Source: Rosellinia necatrix | Lineage: Eukaryota; Ascomycota; Sordariomycetes; Xylariales; Xylariaceae | DNA length: 64,000 nucleotides | Assembly (NCBI GenBank): GCA_021209875.1 | Contig: JAGYVD010000001.1 | Location: 3,596,001-3,660,000, forward strand | Reading direction: 5' to 3' | Shown here: piece after piece, positions 44,761-56,547 of the stretch | How positions within the stretch are numbered: position 1 is the first letter of the stretch | Layout of the letters: the number at the start of each line of letters is the position of its first letter | Notes under the pieces: model-generated | What the model was told of the DNA's origin: nothing | The model's input: the letters and a program-made list of their open reading frames with translations, nothing else | The model's database searches: none | Program-made: the position numbers and the translations under genes

Positions 44761-46467
44761 GGCTAAGTCAATTGTGTGAAGGAACTCCTATGGACTGGAG
44801 CCGTTTTTTCGTACCAACCGCTGCTGCATTCGCATCGACGGATTGTCATGAGGTGAGCGAGCTTTTCGGTTGCTTGTCGAAGGTGGCATAAGGATGGCGG
44901 GGTCATCGACGATGGTGGGGTAACTTAATTGATCCGATGCACTCTGAGAAGTCACACACCCAATCAAATATCTCGAGGGCCCAGATACTTACTTCTGATA
45001 AGTATCGGACCCACCATCTGATATGTACCCGCGACAGGAACCTCTCTTATCGCCAGTTTAAAGTCCAAGCTCCACGTTAGGTAAGTAGGTAGGTAGGTAC
45101 CTAAGATTAGATACGATATACCTACCTAGTGTAGTAGTAGTAGTAGGTAGTATTAACGTCTAGTGTACCCAGGTAGGTATATGTTTAAGTCAAGTTGTTA
45201 CATATCTGACATCAAAAGGAGACTAGGTACCTACCTACCTAGGTAGGTTAGGTGCTTCCATCATAGGTTCCTCATGTTTAAGTTATGGCTATACATATTA
45301 GGTATCTCACCTCATCTCATCTCCTCTCACCGCACTCACCGCACCTCATCCCCTCTCCGGTTTGCTGTTCCCGCGCGCTTCGCGACCACCACGTGGGATT
45401 GTAATAACACTCCTCCCTTCCAGACAACATCTCTTGGCGCTCGCCTCCACTCAGTTCACCGTTGGGTACCGAAGTGGCCCTCAACTTACAAGCTACCCAT
45501 TACCTAACCCATGTTGATTAAACTCAACAGCCTAAGTTGCACGTCGAGCCGCCGACAGAGTCACAGAGCGTAGTATGTCTTTGCGGACCACCTACCAAAA
45601 CTGGTCGGGTCCGTCCAATCTAGGGAATACCAAGCAAACTATGACGTTCTTCAGTCACCGCTTACGGCCTGCTGGATCGTTGGGAAGGTTGAGTCTGCTG
45701 GTGGTGAACGACGCATATCCAATCATGGGCTCTCACGGATGCAGTCACGAAGCGACGTTAGGCTATTAAGCGCCCGATGCAGCGATGCCTCTCGCTACTG
45801 GCTTGGGGGCATGCTCTCCACTAGGACCCCACTGGGACCCCACCTCCAACCATCGGCCAACCACCTCCTCCACCGTCTGGCGCCAGCCCGATGATTGGCC
45901 GTAGTGACTTGGAATCTAAAATTAGGCCCCCAGACCGACCGACCACCAGGGGCGTGATTGGACGGTCCCCGATTCCACCGCAGACTCATCGAACCTTCGG
46001 CGACACCACAGGTCTTACGTTTCTGTGCTCTTCACGCCCTCATGCCCAAAACGGACTCGCGCCAATGTGCGCTCTGGGCGAACCTGCAGCGGAATGCAAG
46101 GTCGAGTGCATTCTGTATGGCCCCGCCCTCGAGTGAAGCGCTTGATGTCTTCGTCGTGAATGCCCCCAACACCCACCTTAGCCGCTTGGGGTTCGCAGGC
46201 TGATGGAATAAAACTACTCGCCCCCAAGCGCCCAGTAGGTCGTCTCCTCCTCTCTATTCTCTTCTCTCTCCAAGCTTCCTTCTGGTTGCCTCTTTTCCCA
46301 CGTCGCTTCGTTGACCGAGGCATTGCTGTCGTTGGCGACCTTTCTTCTATGCTCTTTCCTTTTTCCGACGCCGGCCGTCTTTCTCGCAGCTAGTATAGGA
46401 TTTCTCTCTTTCTCGTAAACTCGTTCGCCTTTTCTTCCGAATTTCTGCAGTCCATTTCACAGCAAAA
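44761..46467. other. Divergent 1.7-kb region with TAGGTA cluster
   Basis: Between TMA22 and the methyltransferase gene. A dense TAGGTA/TACCTA cluster with (GTA)n lies at 45,078-45,250 and includes the 18-nt sequence shared with the 2.8-kb hairpin. A C/T-rich stretch just before 46,468 is a typical fungal promoter feature. No gene recognised. Confidence 0.6.
45078..45250. repeat. TAGGTA motif cluster with hairpin-related core
   Basis: Repeated TAGGTA/TACCTA units surround a (GTA)n tract and GTAGTATTAACGTCTAGT at 45,147-45,164. That 18-mer occurs on the opposite strand at 2,854-2,871 inside the hairpin element. Confidence 0.7.
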
Positions 46468-49431
46468 ATGGCAGGGTCATTTTTATTGCCGTCGAGCACA
46501 TACCAGCAACCCCCGTCCCCTTCGCTGGCTCGAAGGCCGGGAAGGTCACTTAATACAATAATAGAGGAAGAGTCTGAAGATTCACAGCGTAGGCGGACAT
46601 CCCACAGTCAACGCAAGGTTCAGGCTCGCCAGTCAAAGGAGATGATAGTGCAATGGCTATCGCCGCGTAGTGAGCACTTCCCAACGCCGCGTGGCTTCCA
46701 CTTCATGGCAGCGCCTATATTGCCCGATTCTCCCTCGACCGCCTCTCTTGATGAAAGTAACTCACCGTCGACGTCCTCGAATCCGTGGAATCGAACGAGT
46801 ATCAGCACTGATGTTACGGAGTTTGATGATATATACGATGTATCCGATGATGAAGAATGCCGGCAAAGGATGGCAAGGGCTTCATCGCAAAAGCGTCACA
46901 GCACTGCACCTGCCGGACATTCTAGAAACGGATCCGCTGCGTCTCATCGTGGGCTACCACCTTTGATCATCCCGACCCAGCAGGATGCCAATCTCGAAAC
47001 CTGGTCCGGGAGACCTGATCGGAAGAAGCTCGCGTCGTCAATCCCTCCGACTCCACCCGCCAAAGTTGAGATATCTCCAGCAGTAATTTCTTACATACAA
47101 TCCCAGCAAGCCCAAGTAGTACCGACAATTTCGGCACCACCTTCGCTAGATGGCAGCTTCACGTCCGATCAGATGGCCGTCATGTCCGCACCGGTAACGC
47201 CAGTCATGGCGTCAGACGACGAGGTTCACCTAGGAGACTGGTCCGGTATCCAATTACAGCCAGCAGCTCTGGCCACATTGCAAGCTTTATCCGGAATTGA
47301 CGATACCGATGACGAATATCTGTCTGAACAGGTCATTGAGGTTCCGGAAGAGAGGATACCCGAAATGAGACAACAAACCCGCATCGCTGGGTATCAACCA
47401 TCTCTGAGGCTAACAACCGGACAACAGCAGCAACAAACCATACATGGCCTGACAAGACTCGATATCCCGTCCCCGGGGGGTTTCTTTTCCGGGCTTTCGC
47501 CACGAGCGAGACATACTTGGCATCTGCCTTTGGCAACTCCTGAAGATATCGCCCCCCCTACCTCAACCACAGCCGAACAATTTTATCGCTGTCCATGGCA
47601 AGATGCCCCAGTACCAGCACCCCAGCAACACGCCTATTTCACAGCTCATTCAGTGCCTATTGAGCATATCGTTGAAATTAGAGGTACAATGTCGGATGGC
47701 ATGCCGACTGCCAGACCAATTATTGTGGAACAGATCGTGGAAACTAGGAGCGCCCCTCTAGAGGGACCTATTACAGCACGACGTATCAAACATAGAAGCC
47801 CATCTTCGTCGCCAATTGCTCCGGCTGAGCCCATGTCCCCATACGAGGAATTAGTAGCTACGGAGATCGTAGCAGTGTACGATCCAGAGTATGCAAAGAA
47901 GCAACAAGCGGTGGCTCTCTCGAACCTAGACCGCACCGAGCATTGGCTTATGGCACAAAAGGTTTATCTTCAAGGAGTTCATCCGGAGGAAGAAGCACAG
48001 TCGACTTATAAGCTAGAACAAGATGCTGCCGAACTTTCTATCGAGGATGTGGTCAAACAAGTAGATGCAGGTCTCAACGAGTCACCTGTCACACCTAAAA
48101 AGAAAGCCGTTCGATTCTCGGAGGCCGCTCTGAAGGCAGATATTCCACGTACGCTTCCACCCAAGTTCGCACGCAAGGAGTCTGCATATTACAGGGCTTT
48201 CCAGGACTACATCATCCGGTCTCGTCAACACGACACTTTCGTTCATCGTCTTCCACGGTTCGAGGCTCTTCAAGCACAACGGATTTCTTTACGAGAAGCA
48301 CATCGTAACCGACTACTCGGCAAGTACCAATTATCGGTTGTACCGCAATCCGCACGAAAGCGCATGAGCGCCAATGTTGTTCGCGGTGACGATGTCATTG
48401 TTGATGATCCAGAGAGAATCAAACGCGAAAAAGAGGATGAGGCGTTCACTCAAATGGCGACAGCTAACTGGCACGTAAGTGCGATCAAAGCTCTCAATGG
48501 TGGACAGCTCTTCTCCGCCCCTATTTCCAAGCAGCTTGCAAGGCTTTCTCGCGTTGCCGGTGCCCAGAATCGTACGCGTATCCTCGATATTGGCGGCCAG
48601 GCTACGTGTGATTGGGCCTGGCATTGCGCCATCACCTACCCTAACGCGAAAGTCTATACCGTGACCACGAAAGCGATCCGTCAAATGTCAAATTGCAATA
48701 TGCGTGGCCCGTCTAACCACCGACAAGTTGCTGTCGAACGATTTACCCGTCTGCCATTTCCCGACGCACACTTCGACCTTGTGTCGGCGCGCGAGCTTCA
48801 CTCTATCATCAAGTTTATCGGAGAAAACGGCGAGGACGAGTGGGAGGGCTGCCTGAGCGAAATCATGCGAGTGCTAAAGCCCGGTGGCTATCTCGACTTT
48901 TCGGTCATGGATTCGGACATCATGAATGCAGGCCCGCTTGGTCTAGCCAAATCGGTCGAGTTTGGCTTCTCGCTCAAGACGCTGGGTTACGACCCGAACC
49001 CTACCCGCCTCTTTCTAGGGCGTCTTGGCAGAGCCGGCTTCAATGACATCCGCCGCGTTTGGATGTGCCTCCCAATGGGCCATACCAAGCGCCCAGCCGG
49101 AGAGAAACCTCTTCCCGTCGTGCGAGATAGCAATGGTATCGAGAGGTCCCTTGAACTCCAGGCAATTGTCCAGGGCTCGACCACGGATGCCGCCAGCATC
49201 ACTGGACTTGCTGGGGGGTGGACATGGGAACGCTGGCTCCTTCGCTGCGAGATGGAGAAGGTAGCAGGCGAGGGCCGACTCTGGCTCGACCCTGCTGATG
49301 TGCGCGAGGCAGGCAAGTGTCTCGAGGGCGTGCACGACGTCATCGAGGAGGGAAGAGGCTGCGGTGCAGGCTACAGGATGCTGAATGGCTTTGCGAGGAA
49401 GCCAAGGCAGGAGAAGCGCGGTGTTGTCTAG
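46468..49431 (+). CDS. Large protein with C-terminal SAM methyltransferase domain
   Basis: Single exon, 987 residues. The first 550 or so residues are low-complexity, Ser/Pro/Glu-rich and probably disordered. A charged region follows (PKFARKESAYYRAFQDYIIR, RLPRFEALQAQRISLREAHR). The last 300 residues contain a class I SAM-dependent methyltransferase fold: motif I ILDIGGQATCDWAW at about residue 705, VYTVTTKAIRQMS after it, the post-motif LPFPDAHFDLVSARELHSI at about 763, and VLKPGGYLDFSVMDSD at about 801. Motif I has GG-QA rather than the usual GxGxG, so cofactor binding is likely but not certain. The substrate is unknown. Related hypothetical proteins occur in other ascomycetes, to my knowledge unstudied. 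The start follows a pyrimidine-rich promoter and has the context AAAATGGC. Confidence 0.8.
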   Translation: MAGSFLLPSSTYQQPPSPSLARRPGRSLNTIIEEESEDSQRRRTSHSQRKVQARQSKEMIVQWLSPRSEHFPTPRGFHFMAAPILPDSPSTASLDESNSPSTSSNPWNRTSISTDVTEFDDIYDVSDDEECRQRMARASSQKRHSTAPAGHSRNGSAASHRGLPPLIIPTQQDANLETWSGRPDRKKLASSIPPTPPAKVEISPAVISYIQSQQAQVVPTISAPPSLDGSFTSDQMAVMSAPVTPVMASDDEVHLGDWSGIQLQPAALATLQALSGIDDTDDEYLSEQVIEVPEERIPEMRQQTRIAGYQPSLRLTTGQQQQQTIHGLTRLDIPSPGGFFSGLSPRARHTWHLPLATPEDIAPPTSTTAEQFYRCPWQDAPVPAPQQHAYFTAHSVPIEHIVEIRGTMSDGMPTARPIIVEQIVETRSAPLEGPITARRIKHRSPSSSPIAPAEPMSPYEELVATEIVAVYDPEYAKKQQAVALSNLDRTEHWLMAQKVYLQGVHPEEEAQSTYKLEQDAAELSIEDVVKQVDAGLNESPVTPKKKAVRFSEAALKADIPRTLPPKFARKESAYYRAFQDYIIRSRQHDTFVHRLPRFEALQAQRISLREAHRNRLLGKYQLSVVPQSARKRMSANVVRGDDVIVDDPERIKREKEDEAFTQMATANWHVSAIKALNGGQLFSAPISKQLARLSRVAGAQNRTRILDIGGQATCDWAWHCAITYPNAKVYTVTTKAIRQMSNCNMRGPSNHRQVAVERFTRLPFPDAHFDLVSARELHSIIKFIGENGEDEWEGCLSEIMRVLKPGGYLDFSVMDSDIMNAGPLGLAKSVEFGFSLKTLGYDPNPTRLFLGRLGRAGFNDIRRVWMCLPMGHTKRPAGEKPLPVVRDSNGIERSLELQAIVQGSTTDAASITGLAGGWTWERWLLRCEMEKVAGEGRLWLDPADVREAGKCLEGVHDVIEEGRGCGAGYRMLNGFARKPRQEKRGVV

Positions 49432-50476
49432 GGCGTCTCGAGGGGGAGGGTGGAGGGTGGAAGCATGAGGGTTTAGGGCGAGTTTGGACTAGTCACACTT
49501 TCTTTCCTTTGTTTGGTACTCGATAGCACATGTCCGGCGACCTGTGGGTGTTGGACATGTGTTCATGTAATGTTTACTTACGTATAATGAGGCAACATCA
49601 TGAGATAGTGAGGTTCAGGAGCGGTGGCGCTCGGCGAGGTTGGCGATAGCGTTGATACCCGGTGGCTTAAGATCGACAGAAAAACAACATGGAAACAACG
49701 TCATTTACAAATATTGGAAAAAATAAAATAAAACAAACCCAACCAAAAAAAAAAAAAAAAAAGAGGCGCCCTACTTGTTCCCAAACTTGATCGATGCGAA
49801 GGTGAAAGCTAATCATTAGGAAAACAGCGGTACTTACATTAGTTGTGCCATTTCTCCCCCGTAGTATATGAATCGACTGCAAGCACGAATTGTATATAGA
49901 ACATAATAAACACGCTGTTAAAGGGCTTAGCTTACCCGGTTACAGGATTACATCCTATCCTATCCCTTCCGAATCTATATCCTACCATTGGACTAGATTA
50001 TCATATCACATCACTATTTCCAACCCCTTGGAGTACGATAGACAAGCGGTTTAAATCTATGCAGGTTACTTGAAGGGCGTAACATAGGTAGTTTGGTGAG
50101 TCTTACTATTCGACCGCAAGTATTAAGGTACGAGAGAGCATGAAAACCGTTAGAATGTGCGCCTCATCTAAGGGTTTCCTCTTATATAGATATGTTCAAG
50201 ACTACAACTAACGTTGGTTCTGTAAAAATTTCCACTATAAGCTACTATGTTATGCATTAAGTATCCTGATTTAACGACATGTAAACAGTATTGATGTATT
50301 GGTAACGACTAAAATAAACACACACCTACGCCATGCGGAGTAACCGATAGTAGCTGTAATAAGGGACCTATACTTGTTTCATAGTATTACAGGCCCTAGC
50401 CTTTTTCCGCCCAACCTTAAACCGCGGATTGGTGCATTTTTTACACCTGACCGGAAACTTCTAGATTACTAGCTCT
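49432..50476. other. Convergent 1-kb interval, nothing recognised
   Basis: Between the convergent 3' ends of the methyltransferase gene and calnexin. It contains an A18 run near 49,745-49,762 and AT-rich sequence. No gene or RNA recognised. Confidence 0.5.
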
Positions 50477-52417
50477 TTACGATGAGCCTTTTGTAGCTCG
50501 CTTGTTAGCCTCGCCCTTGGCTTTCTCAGCACCACTGGAGACAGCCTCGGTAGCCTTATCCTTAGCGTCCTTAGCCTTGTCCTTCGCATCAGCGGCGGCC
50601 TTTTGGACAGCCGCGGGGGCGCCACCAGAACCAAGGATGCCAGTAAGAGCAATAATGGTGATGAGAAGACCACCGATAGCAGTGGGAACCTCAGGGACAA
50701 ATTTGATAGCCTCGACGGGGTCCTTAGCCGCGATCGTCAAGAAGAGGTCAAGCTTCTCCTTGACGTAGGTAACGGGGTCATCGAAGAACTTGAGGTCGGA
50801 GGGGGACTTGGGCTTGGGAGATTCTTTAGGCTTCTCGGCCTGTTCCAGGGCCTTCTCGACGGGGTATTTGACGAAGAAAGTCTCATCGGCTAGCTTCTTA
50901 GCATCCTCAACGGAGTGACCGATGTAAATATTGTCAAACGAAACATCGGCTTGCATTGTCCAGAGTTCGAAGCCAATCTAAGCCCGCCAGTCAGTGATCT
51001 GCATTTTATGATACGGGGTAAAAAGCGTTCGACTTACGGCACCCATGGGTTCGAAGTTAGCAGGAGTCTTGTCCTCAAAGTAGTCAGGGTTCGCAATCTT
51101 GCGGGGAGCCCAGACACCCTTGTAGGCAGGGTTGTCGATGTACGGCGCAGTCCAAGGGCCCTTGTAGTCGGGGTTCTTGATCATTGGCTTAGCCCAGGGG
51201 CCACAGCCAGAAATATCGGCACACTTGGGGTTGGGAACAATAGGAGCAACCCAGTCACCGTCCTCCTCGTCATCCCAGTCCTCGGGCTTCTGTGCCTCCG
51301 GGTCAGGGACAGTTGTGGCCTCATCCTCAAGCCAATCCTCAGGCTTAGTGGCCTCCTCATCGATAATCTCGAAAGGCGCATCCTCATCCCAATCCTCGGG
51401 CTTCTTAGCCTCAGGGTCAGGAATGCGGGCCTCGTCAACCCAGCTCTCTGGCTTGCTATCCTTGGGGTCGTCAATCTCCTTCTCAGGGTTGACGGCCGGC
51501 GAGAATTGCTCAAGGAGGCTGCCCTCGCGGACGGTGTCGCCATCCTTCTGGATGGTGAAGGTGTTGTTTGGCTGAACAACCAGAGTGTAAAGGTGTGAGA
51601 CCTTGTCAACGTCGGCCTGGGGAGGGGCAGAAAGATGCTTCTCCTCATATTCACCAGTCTTGGGGTTCTTGTGGTTGAAGATGAAGTGAACCTTGTTGGT
51701 GTTGCCGCACTTGTCGGGGCCAAACATGATGACGTAGGGAGAGGCGTTGCTGAACTCCTCCTGATGAAGCTCCTTGGTGTCACGCAAGAGCTTCATGTAA
51801 GCACCACCGCATTCGAGGCCCTCTAAATAGCCGCGGTTAGTGCACGTGTCATGAAAGGATGTGGGGAGGTCAACGTACTCTGTAGCTTGACCTCGTACTG
51901 GACTACAAGCGTCTTGTCCTTGGGGTCGATCTTCTTAGGGAACTTGGCGGAGATGGCGTGATGGGCGGCGGCATTCTTAGCCACGAGGTTCTTGTTGCCG
52001 ACCTGACCGTTGTAGATATAAGGTTCCTCGACCGCCCACTCGCCAACGTAGGCCCATTCCTCTTCCGAGCCCTTGGTATCCTTCTTGGCGTGCGAGGCTT
52101 TCCATCGCGAAGCCCACCCATCGGTGAACTGCTCGACGAACGGGGCTTTGACGGTAGAAGGCTGCGCGGTGCAAACAGAGGTTAGCGAGGCGACCCTCGA
52201 GCATGGGAGATCCGCGGGTTGGGAGCATGAACGGACTCACAGTGAATGTGGGCAAGTTGGCGGGCACGGTGTACGAAACCGTCGGGGTGCTCGGCTTAGC
52301 GGCGGCAGCACCAGGAATGTGATCTTGACCGACGAAACCGTGCGGGTTTCCATGGAACCCATGGGCCTGGGCACCGCCTGCCAGGAGGGCGGCGGCGACA
52401 GCAGAGTTTAGATGCAT
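50477..52417 (-). CDS. CNX1: Calnexin, ER lectin chaperone
   Basis: Membrane-bound ER chaperone that binds monoglucosylated glycoproteins. Four exons on the complement: 52241..52417, 51879..52161, 51038..51822 and 50477..50977, giving 581 residues. A signal peptide comes first ([18 protein letters not shown]). The lectin domain has [20 protein letters not shown] across a splice, and [20 protein letters not shown]. The P domain has four type-1 repeats, each with a KPEDW or KPESW core (51,460-51,275), and four type-2 repeats such as [17 protein letters not shown]. After [20 protein letters not shown] come the single transmembrane helix ([18 protein letters not shown]) and a Lys/Ala-rich cytosolic tail of about 50 residues. 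The start is set by the signal peptide; an in-frame upstream ATG at 52,492 would bury it. It is convergent with the methyltransferase gene. Confidence 0.95.
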
Positions 52418-54367
52418 GGCTGCGAGTGTGAGAAGAGAGATTTGAAAAATAGGGCGATCAAGAGCGGCCTGCCCAAAGCGTTGTCGTATCAATCACGGCG
52501 ACCACGGCGACGACGACGACAACGATAAAGTTGGGACGAGGAAGAGGTCGAGGGCGGAGGGTGAGGGTGAGGGTGAGGGCGAGGGTGAGGATAATGGGAA
52601 AGGTTAGTTGATGATGGCCCCAGAGCTAACGACGAAGAAAAGAAATTCTCCACGAAAGTCCAAAGGGGAGAGACGGTGATGGGAGGGAAGGAGACAACGA
52701 ATTGGAATTTATTATCTGCGAGCTTGCGAGAGCCTTTTCATTTTACCTCGAAGAACACCAACGTGGCCTTTTTGGGGGAAGCATAATTGGGAATTGGGGG
52801 GGCCGCGGCAGTCAGCTAGCTAGCTACCTACCTACTGCTACCGCACTAAGTTGCCTGCTGCGTGCCTACAGTACAGTACCTGTACACTGCCCGAGCACTA
52901 GTATACGGTACCTAGGCTAGCGACCTATACCTACCTACCTACCTAGTGGACCGTGGGCAGGCTGGGGTGCCTATTGGCCCGGCACCGCCTATAGCCAGTA
53001 CAAGATAGGTAGCGACGGCGTAAAGACGGGGCCAAGAGAGCATGGGGTATACACTAAGGGGACCTTATGAATAGGCGGTGGTCCCTGTGTGCCCCGCAGC
53101 TTCGGAGCTTTGACGGGCTACGATTGGCTGGGCACAGGTGATGGAAGCTTCCATGACTCTCCCACTTCCCATCGATGGGTTGGATGGGTCCATGCGGAGC
53201 ACCATTCGTTGCCAAGAACACCCATTTTTAGTAGACTCCGGGGCTCTTGTCGCGCCCCGAGCTTGTTCGTCGCGCTGATGGGCTATTAGGATTGGTTGGA
53301 CACTGTGCTTGCTCTTTGTAAGCTTACTAAAAGACATCTGTGTAGTCTTTGATATATTTGTCCTCGCCCACCGTCGCCGACTGCGAACTCGTCTATCTCC
53401 AGATCTAGATAGCCTCGACTACAGACCCTGACAGACAAGATTGGAGTCTCCAGCATGGTCGCAATCAATGCCTCCCCCGGGACGAGAGCATCAATTGTGC
53501 CGACTGACCGACTATATTCAACGCTGGCAAGAACGAATTATTCATACACATCATCCATACACGAGGCACGCATAACAACGTGCCAAGCTAGGCATGCTCA
53601 AGCCAATGCCTTATCTATCTACTTATCTAACTGACACCCGGGGAAGTTTTGAACAATCAATGCAACAATGATCGGAGTATTTTCTACGAAGCATCTCTGA
53701 ACTCGCATGAAATCGGTCGGAATAGGTAAGTAGTAAGTACTTACCCACCTAGGTATGTGACTGCTGAGCAACCTAGGATCTCTTCGGCTTTTTAGGTCAA
53801 TTAGTATCATTTTTCAGGCCCAATAAACGAAGGATTGCTAATTGCTCTCCCCGTTTGTTCTCGGCGACCTTGAATAAGAAAGCTACCTAGGTAGATAGGG
53901 TGTGACACGTGATACCAATTCGACAGAAGACAACACCTGGGCAGCTGAGCCTAGATACTTACCCACGCGTTGATCCCCTGTGTCCCCCTGTGTCCCACCG
54001 TACCTACACACATAAATCTGGTGATGCCATTTTGGAGAAATAGAACGCCGGAAGCGCTAACAGCGCCGCTAGCGTGGGGGGCCAATCAGCATTCGTGCCG
54101 ATCAACCATCGACTTTAGCCTCATCAGGTTTTGAGCCCTCCAAAAAAGCCATCAAACATGGCAGCTCGCAAGTACCGCTTTCTCCGCAGCTGCAGGCGTC
54201 TCAGCCGATATTGCGTTCTTTCCCAAACAAGCACCAAGCCCACCGGGATCTTAACACACAATTAACATACAATCAACCCAAAGAACACCTGTCAAACAAG
54301 CAGTTCAGCGTGCTCTGGGTGCTCAGCGACAACTCCGATACCCGGCAGCACCTCTCCAGGTAAAACT
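52418..54367. other. Divergent 1.95-kb region, repeats and TAGGTA motifs
   Basis: Between calnexin and MDE1. It holds a GGTGAG/GAGGGT hexamer tract at 52,558-52,590, a TAGGTA/TACCTA cluster at 52,815-52,947, and similar short motifs at 53,730-53,755 and 53,884-53,900. A CCAAT pentamer lies near 54,083 upstream of MDE1. No gene recognised. Confidence 0.55.
52815..52947. repeat. CTAC/TAGG motif cluster
   Basis: CTAGCTAGCTACC and runs of TACC units, upstream of calnexin. Confidence 0.65.
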
Positions 54368-55479
54368 ATGAGTGCCCAACAAGAGCCGCACGAGCCCGAA
54401 AATCACCATCACCTCGTCGTCTCAGATGACCACGACCACCCAGCGAATCTCATCCCTTCGTTATGTGCTAAGTTTTGGAACCTCGGCTGGGTTACGGGGA
54501 CGGGAGGCGGATGTTCGATTCGAGATGGGTGAGACACCGCCCCCTACCTTTCTGGCAATTCGCCCTCTATGGCAATACCAACATCAACAATAACCATAAT
54601 AACCATCTTCATAATTCCACCAACACACACATATCTCGTAGCATGTCTGCCATCCAAGCGAAGGGTTTCGCATCCCATTTCTTGCGCGTGGTGTTAAACC
54701 ATCCCATCCCCCCGTCCTCCCACCCCCTCCCATATAAACTTGGTATATGAACTCGGCCGTCTCACGATTTTTTCTCCTCAGGGATTTAGTGTACATCGCG
54801 CCGTCGGGCGTGCAAAAAGAGCTGATGAAGGCGGATGACCTTTACGTCTTGTCCCTACAGCAGCAGCAACCGGACCTCAAGAACAGGACCTACGTGCGCT
54901 CGCCGCCGCACGGCCGGCCCCTCGCAGTGCACCCCGCTGTTCCTGGCGGCCTTCACACGGCGCGGGGCCGGGTGCTGCATCCACACACACTCACAGTGGG
55001 CGGTGCTGGTGACACTGCTGCTTGAAGCCCGGGGCCCTAGCGAGGATAAGGTCTTCGAGATCAACAACATCGAGCAGATCAAGGGCTTCGGCCGCGGTTT
55101 CCAGAAGTCAGGTAACCTCGGTTACCACGATACTTTGCGAATTCCTGTCATCGAGAACACCGCGCATGAGGAGGATCTCACCGAGTTCCTCGAAGAGGCT
55201 ATGAACAAGCATCCCGACACTTATGCCGTCCTCGTCCGTCGGCATGGTGTGTATGTGTGGGGCGATAATGTGCACAAGGCAAAGACCATGTGTGAGAGGT
55301 AAGTCAAGTAAACGACGTCATACCGTATAAACAGTCCCGGAAGCAGCTAACCATGTTTCCCCTCACCCAGTCTCGATTATCTCTTCCAGTTAGCAGTGCA
55401 GATGAAGCAGCTCGGCATTCCCTGGCTGAGCGACATTCCGGAGACGTTACCGAGTGGCAAAACAGTCGCAAAGAAATAA
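54368..55479 (+). CDS. MDE1: Methylthioribulose-1-phosphate dehydratase, one-base frameshift
   Basis: Methionine salvage enzyme (class II aldolase fold) that dehydrates 5-methylthioribulose-1-phosphate. Three exons, 54368..54528, 54782..55298 and 55371..55479. The first reads [20 protein letters not shown], the second begins [20 protein letters not shown]. Inside exon 2 the frame breaks in a C4 run at 54,918-54,921: before it SPPHGRP, after it, one base out of step, [20 protein letters not shown]. With one C fewer, all phases agree and the protein would be about 261 residues, near the family length. Zinc ligands of the IHTHS motif and RRHGVYVWG are present. The C terminus is [20 protein letters not shown]. 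Everything except that one base is intact, so an assembly error is the simplest explanation. Intron 1 (253 nt) is long for this window. Confidence 0.85.
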
Positions 55480-55819
55480 TCCGGCGATATACAAGACAGG
55501 TGAGGCAGGCAAATTTCACATTTAACGATACGAGAAACTCATCGCAGGTACTCATATATTAGCCAATAAAAGCTCGCACTTTTAGCTCCTCAGCTATCTT
55601 TTATACAGCCCAATCGCCCCTAGATCACAAAGCGTCTCCCATCCATACTCGGCATCATCATTAACCACAATTCCTATCCTATTGGCTTTTCTTGCCGCTA
55701 AGGATGCATCCAAGAAACACGTGACCTTGTCGTTGTCGACTCTTATCAAACACCTTAAACACCCTCGCCATAATGCAGAATAGTTGTACGTTGCAAGCGT
55801 GAATGATGCAGGCCATGGC

Positions 55820-56547
55820 TTACAGAGCCATAAGACCAGCGAGAAGGCCGAAGAGGCTCAGGCCGGTGCCGACAGGGCCGTAGACAGCGGCGGCATTATC
55901 AGATGAAGAGGTGGTTGAGGGACTGTCGCCATTGCTAGAGGCAGTGCTAGCAAATGAGGTGACGATAGTCGAGCCGTCGGTCACGATGGTTGTAGGAATT
56001 TGAGTAACGATGGGGGTGTTGCTGCCGCCGTTGTTTCCAGCACCGCTAGTTGCGAGGTTGGGTGTGCCGGTGGTGGTGAAGTAGTACTGGCCAATGCATT
56101 TATCGACGCAGTCAGCGTAGGCCTGGTTGTCGGCGGCGGTACCGTTGCCCTGGGGGCAGGCAGCCACACAGGCGGTAGTCTCGTTCACGTTCTGGTTATC
56201 CGGGCTGGGAACGGCAATGCAGTTGGCACGGCACTTAGTGTCGGTAGGGTCGCCTATTTAGAAGGGGGGGAAATGCATTAGCGCTCTGGTTCCCATTTTG
56301 CGACACATCTGTTGCTAGCCTTGCCCCCTAGCGCTCATTACCGGAGATATCCCCGGTAGACTGGAACCCGGTGATCTGTTTAGGGACCACTCTACTTACA
56401 TGCAGCCAGACACTTCTCGATCTCGGAAGCGGAAGACTGGGCTGGGTCGCTGCTGGCAACAGTTGTTGCGGGTACAGTGGTGGTGCCGGACTGTGCGCTG
56501 GCCGCAACGGCGAAAACGCCGGCGATGATGAAGGAGGCGAAACGCAT
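55820..56547 (-). CDS. Cys-rich, Ser/Thr-rich GPI-anchored surface protein
   Basis: Two exons on the complement, 56400..56547 and 55820..56253, give 193 residues. A signal peptide (MRFASFIIAGVFAVAASA) is followed by a Thr/Ser stretch, then a compact domain with about eight cysteines (EKCLAACDPTDTKCRANC, TACVAACPQGNG, YADCVDKCIGQYY). A Ser/Thr-rich stalk leads to a C-terminal hydrophobic tail (VGTGLSLFGLLAGLMAL), preceded by small residues (SSSDNAAA), the layout of a GPI-anchor signal. It is probably attached to the plasma membrane or wall. The cysteine spacing (C-x3-C...C-x3-C) is not CFEM in form. Function unknown. It is convergent with MDE1. Confidence 0.85.

Noticed and set aside
52558..52590. 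GGTGAG/GAGGGT tract as an interstitial telomere
   Set aside because: The unit is not TTAGGG and is short; it is an ordinary hexamer repeat.
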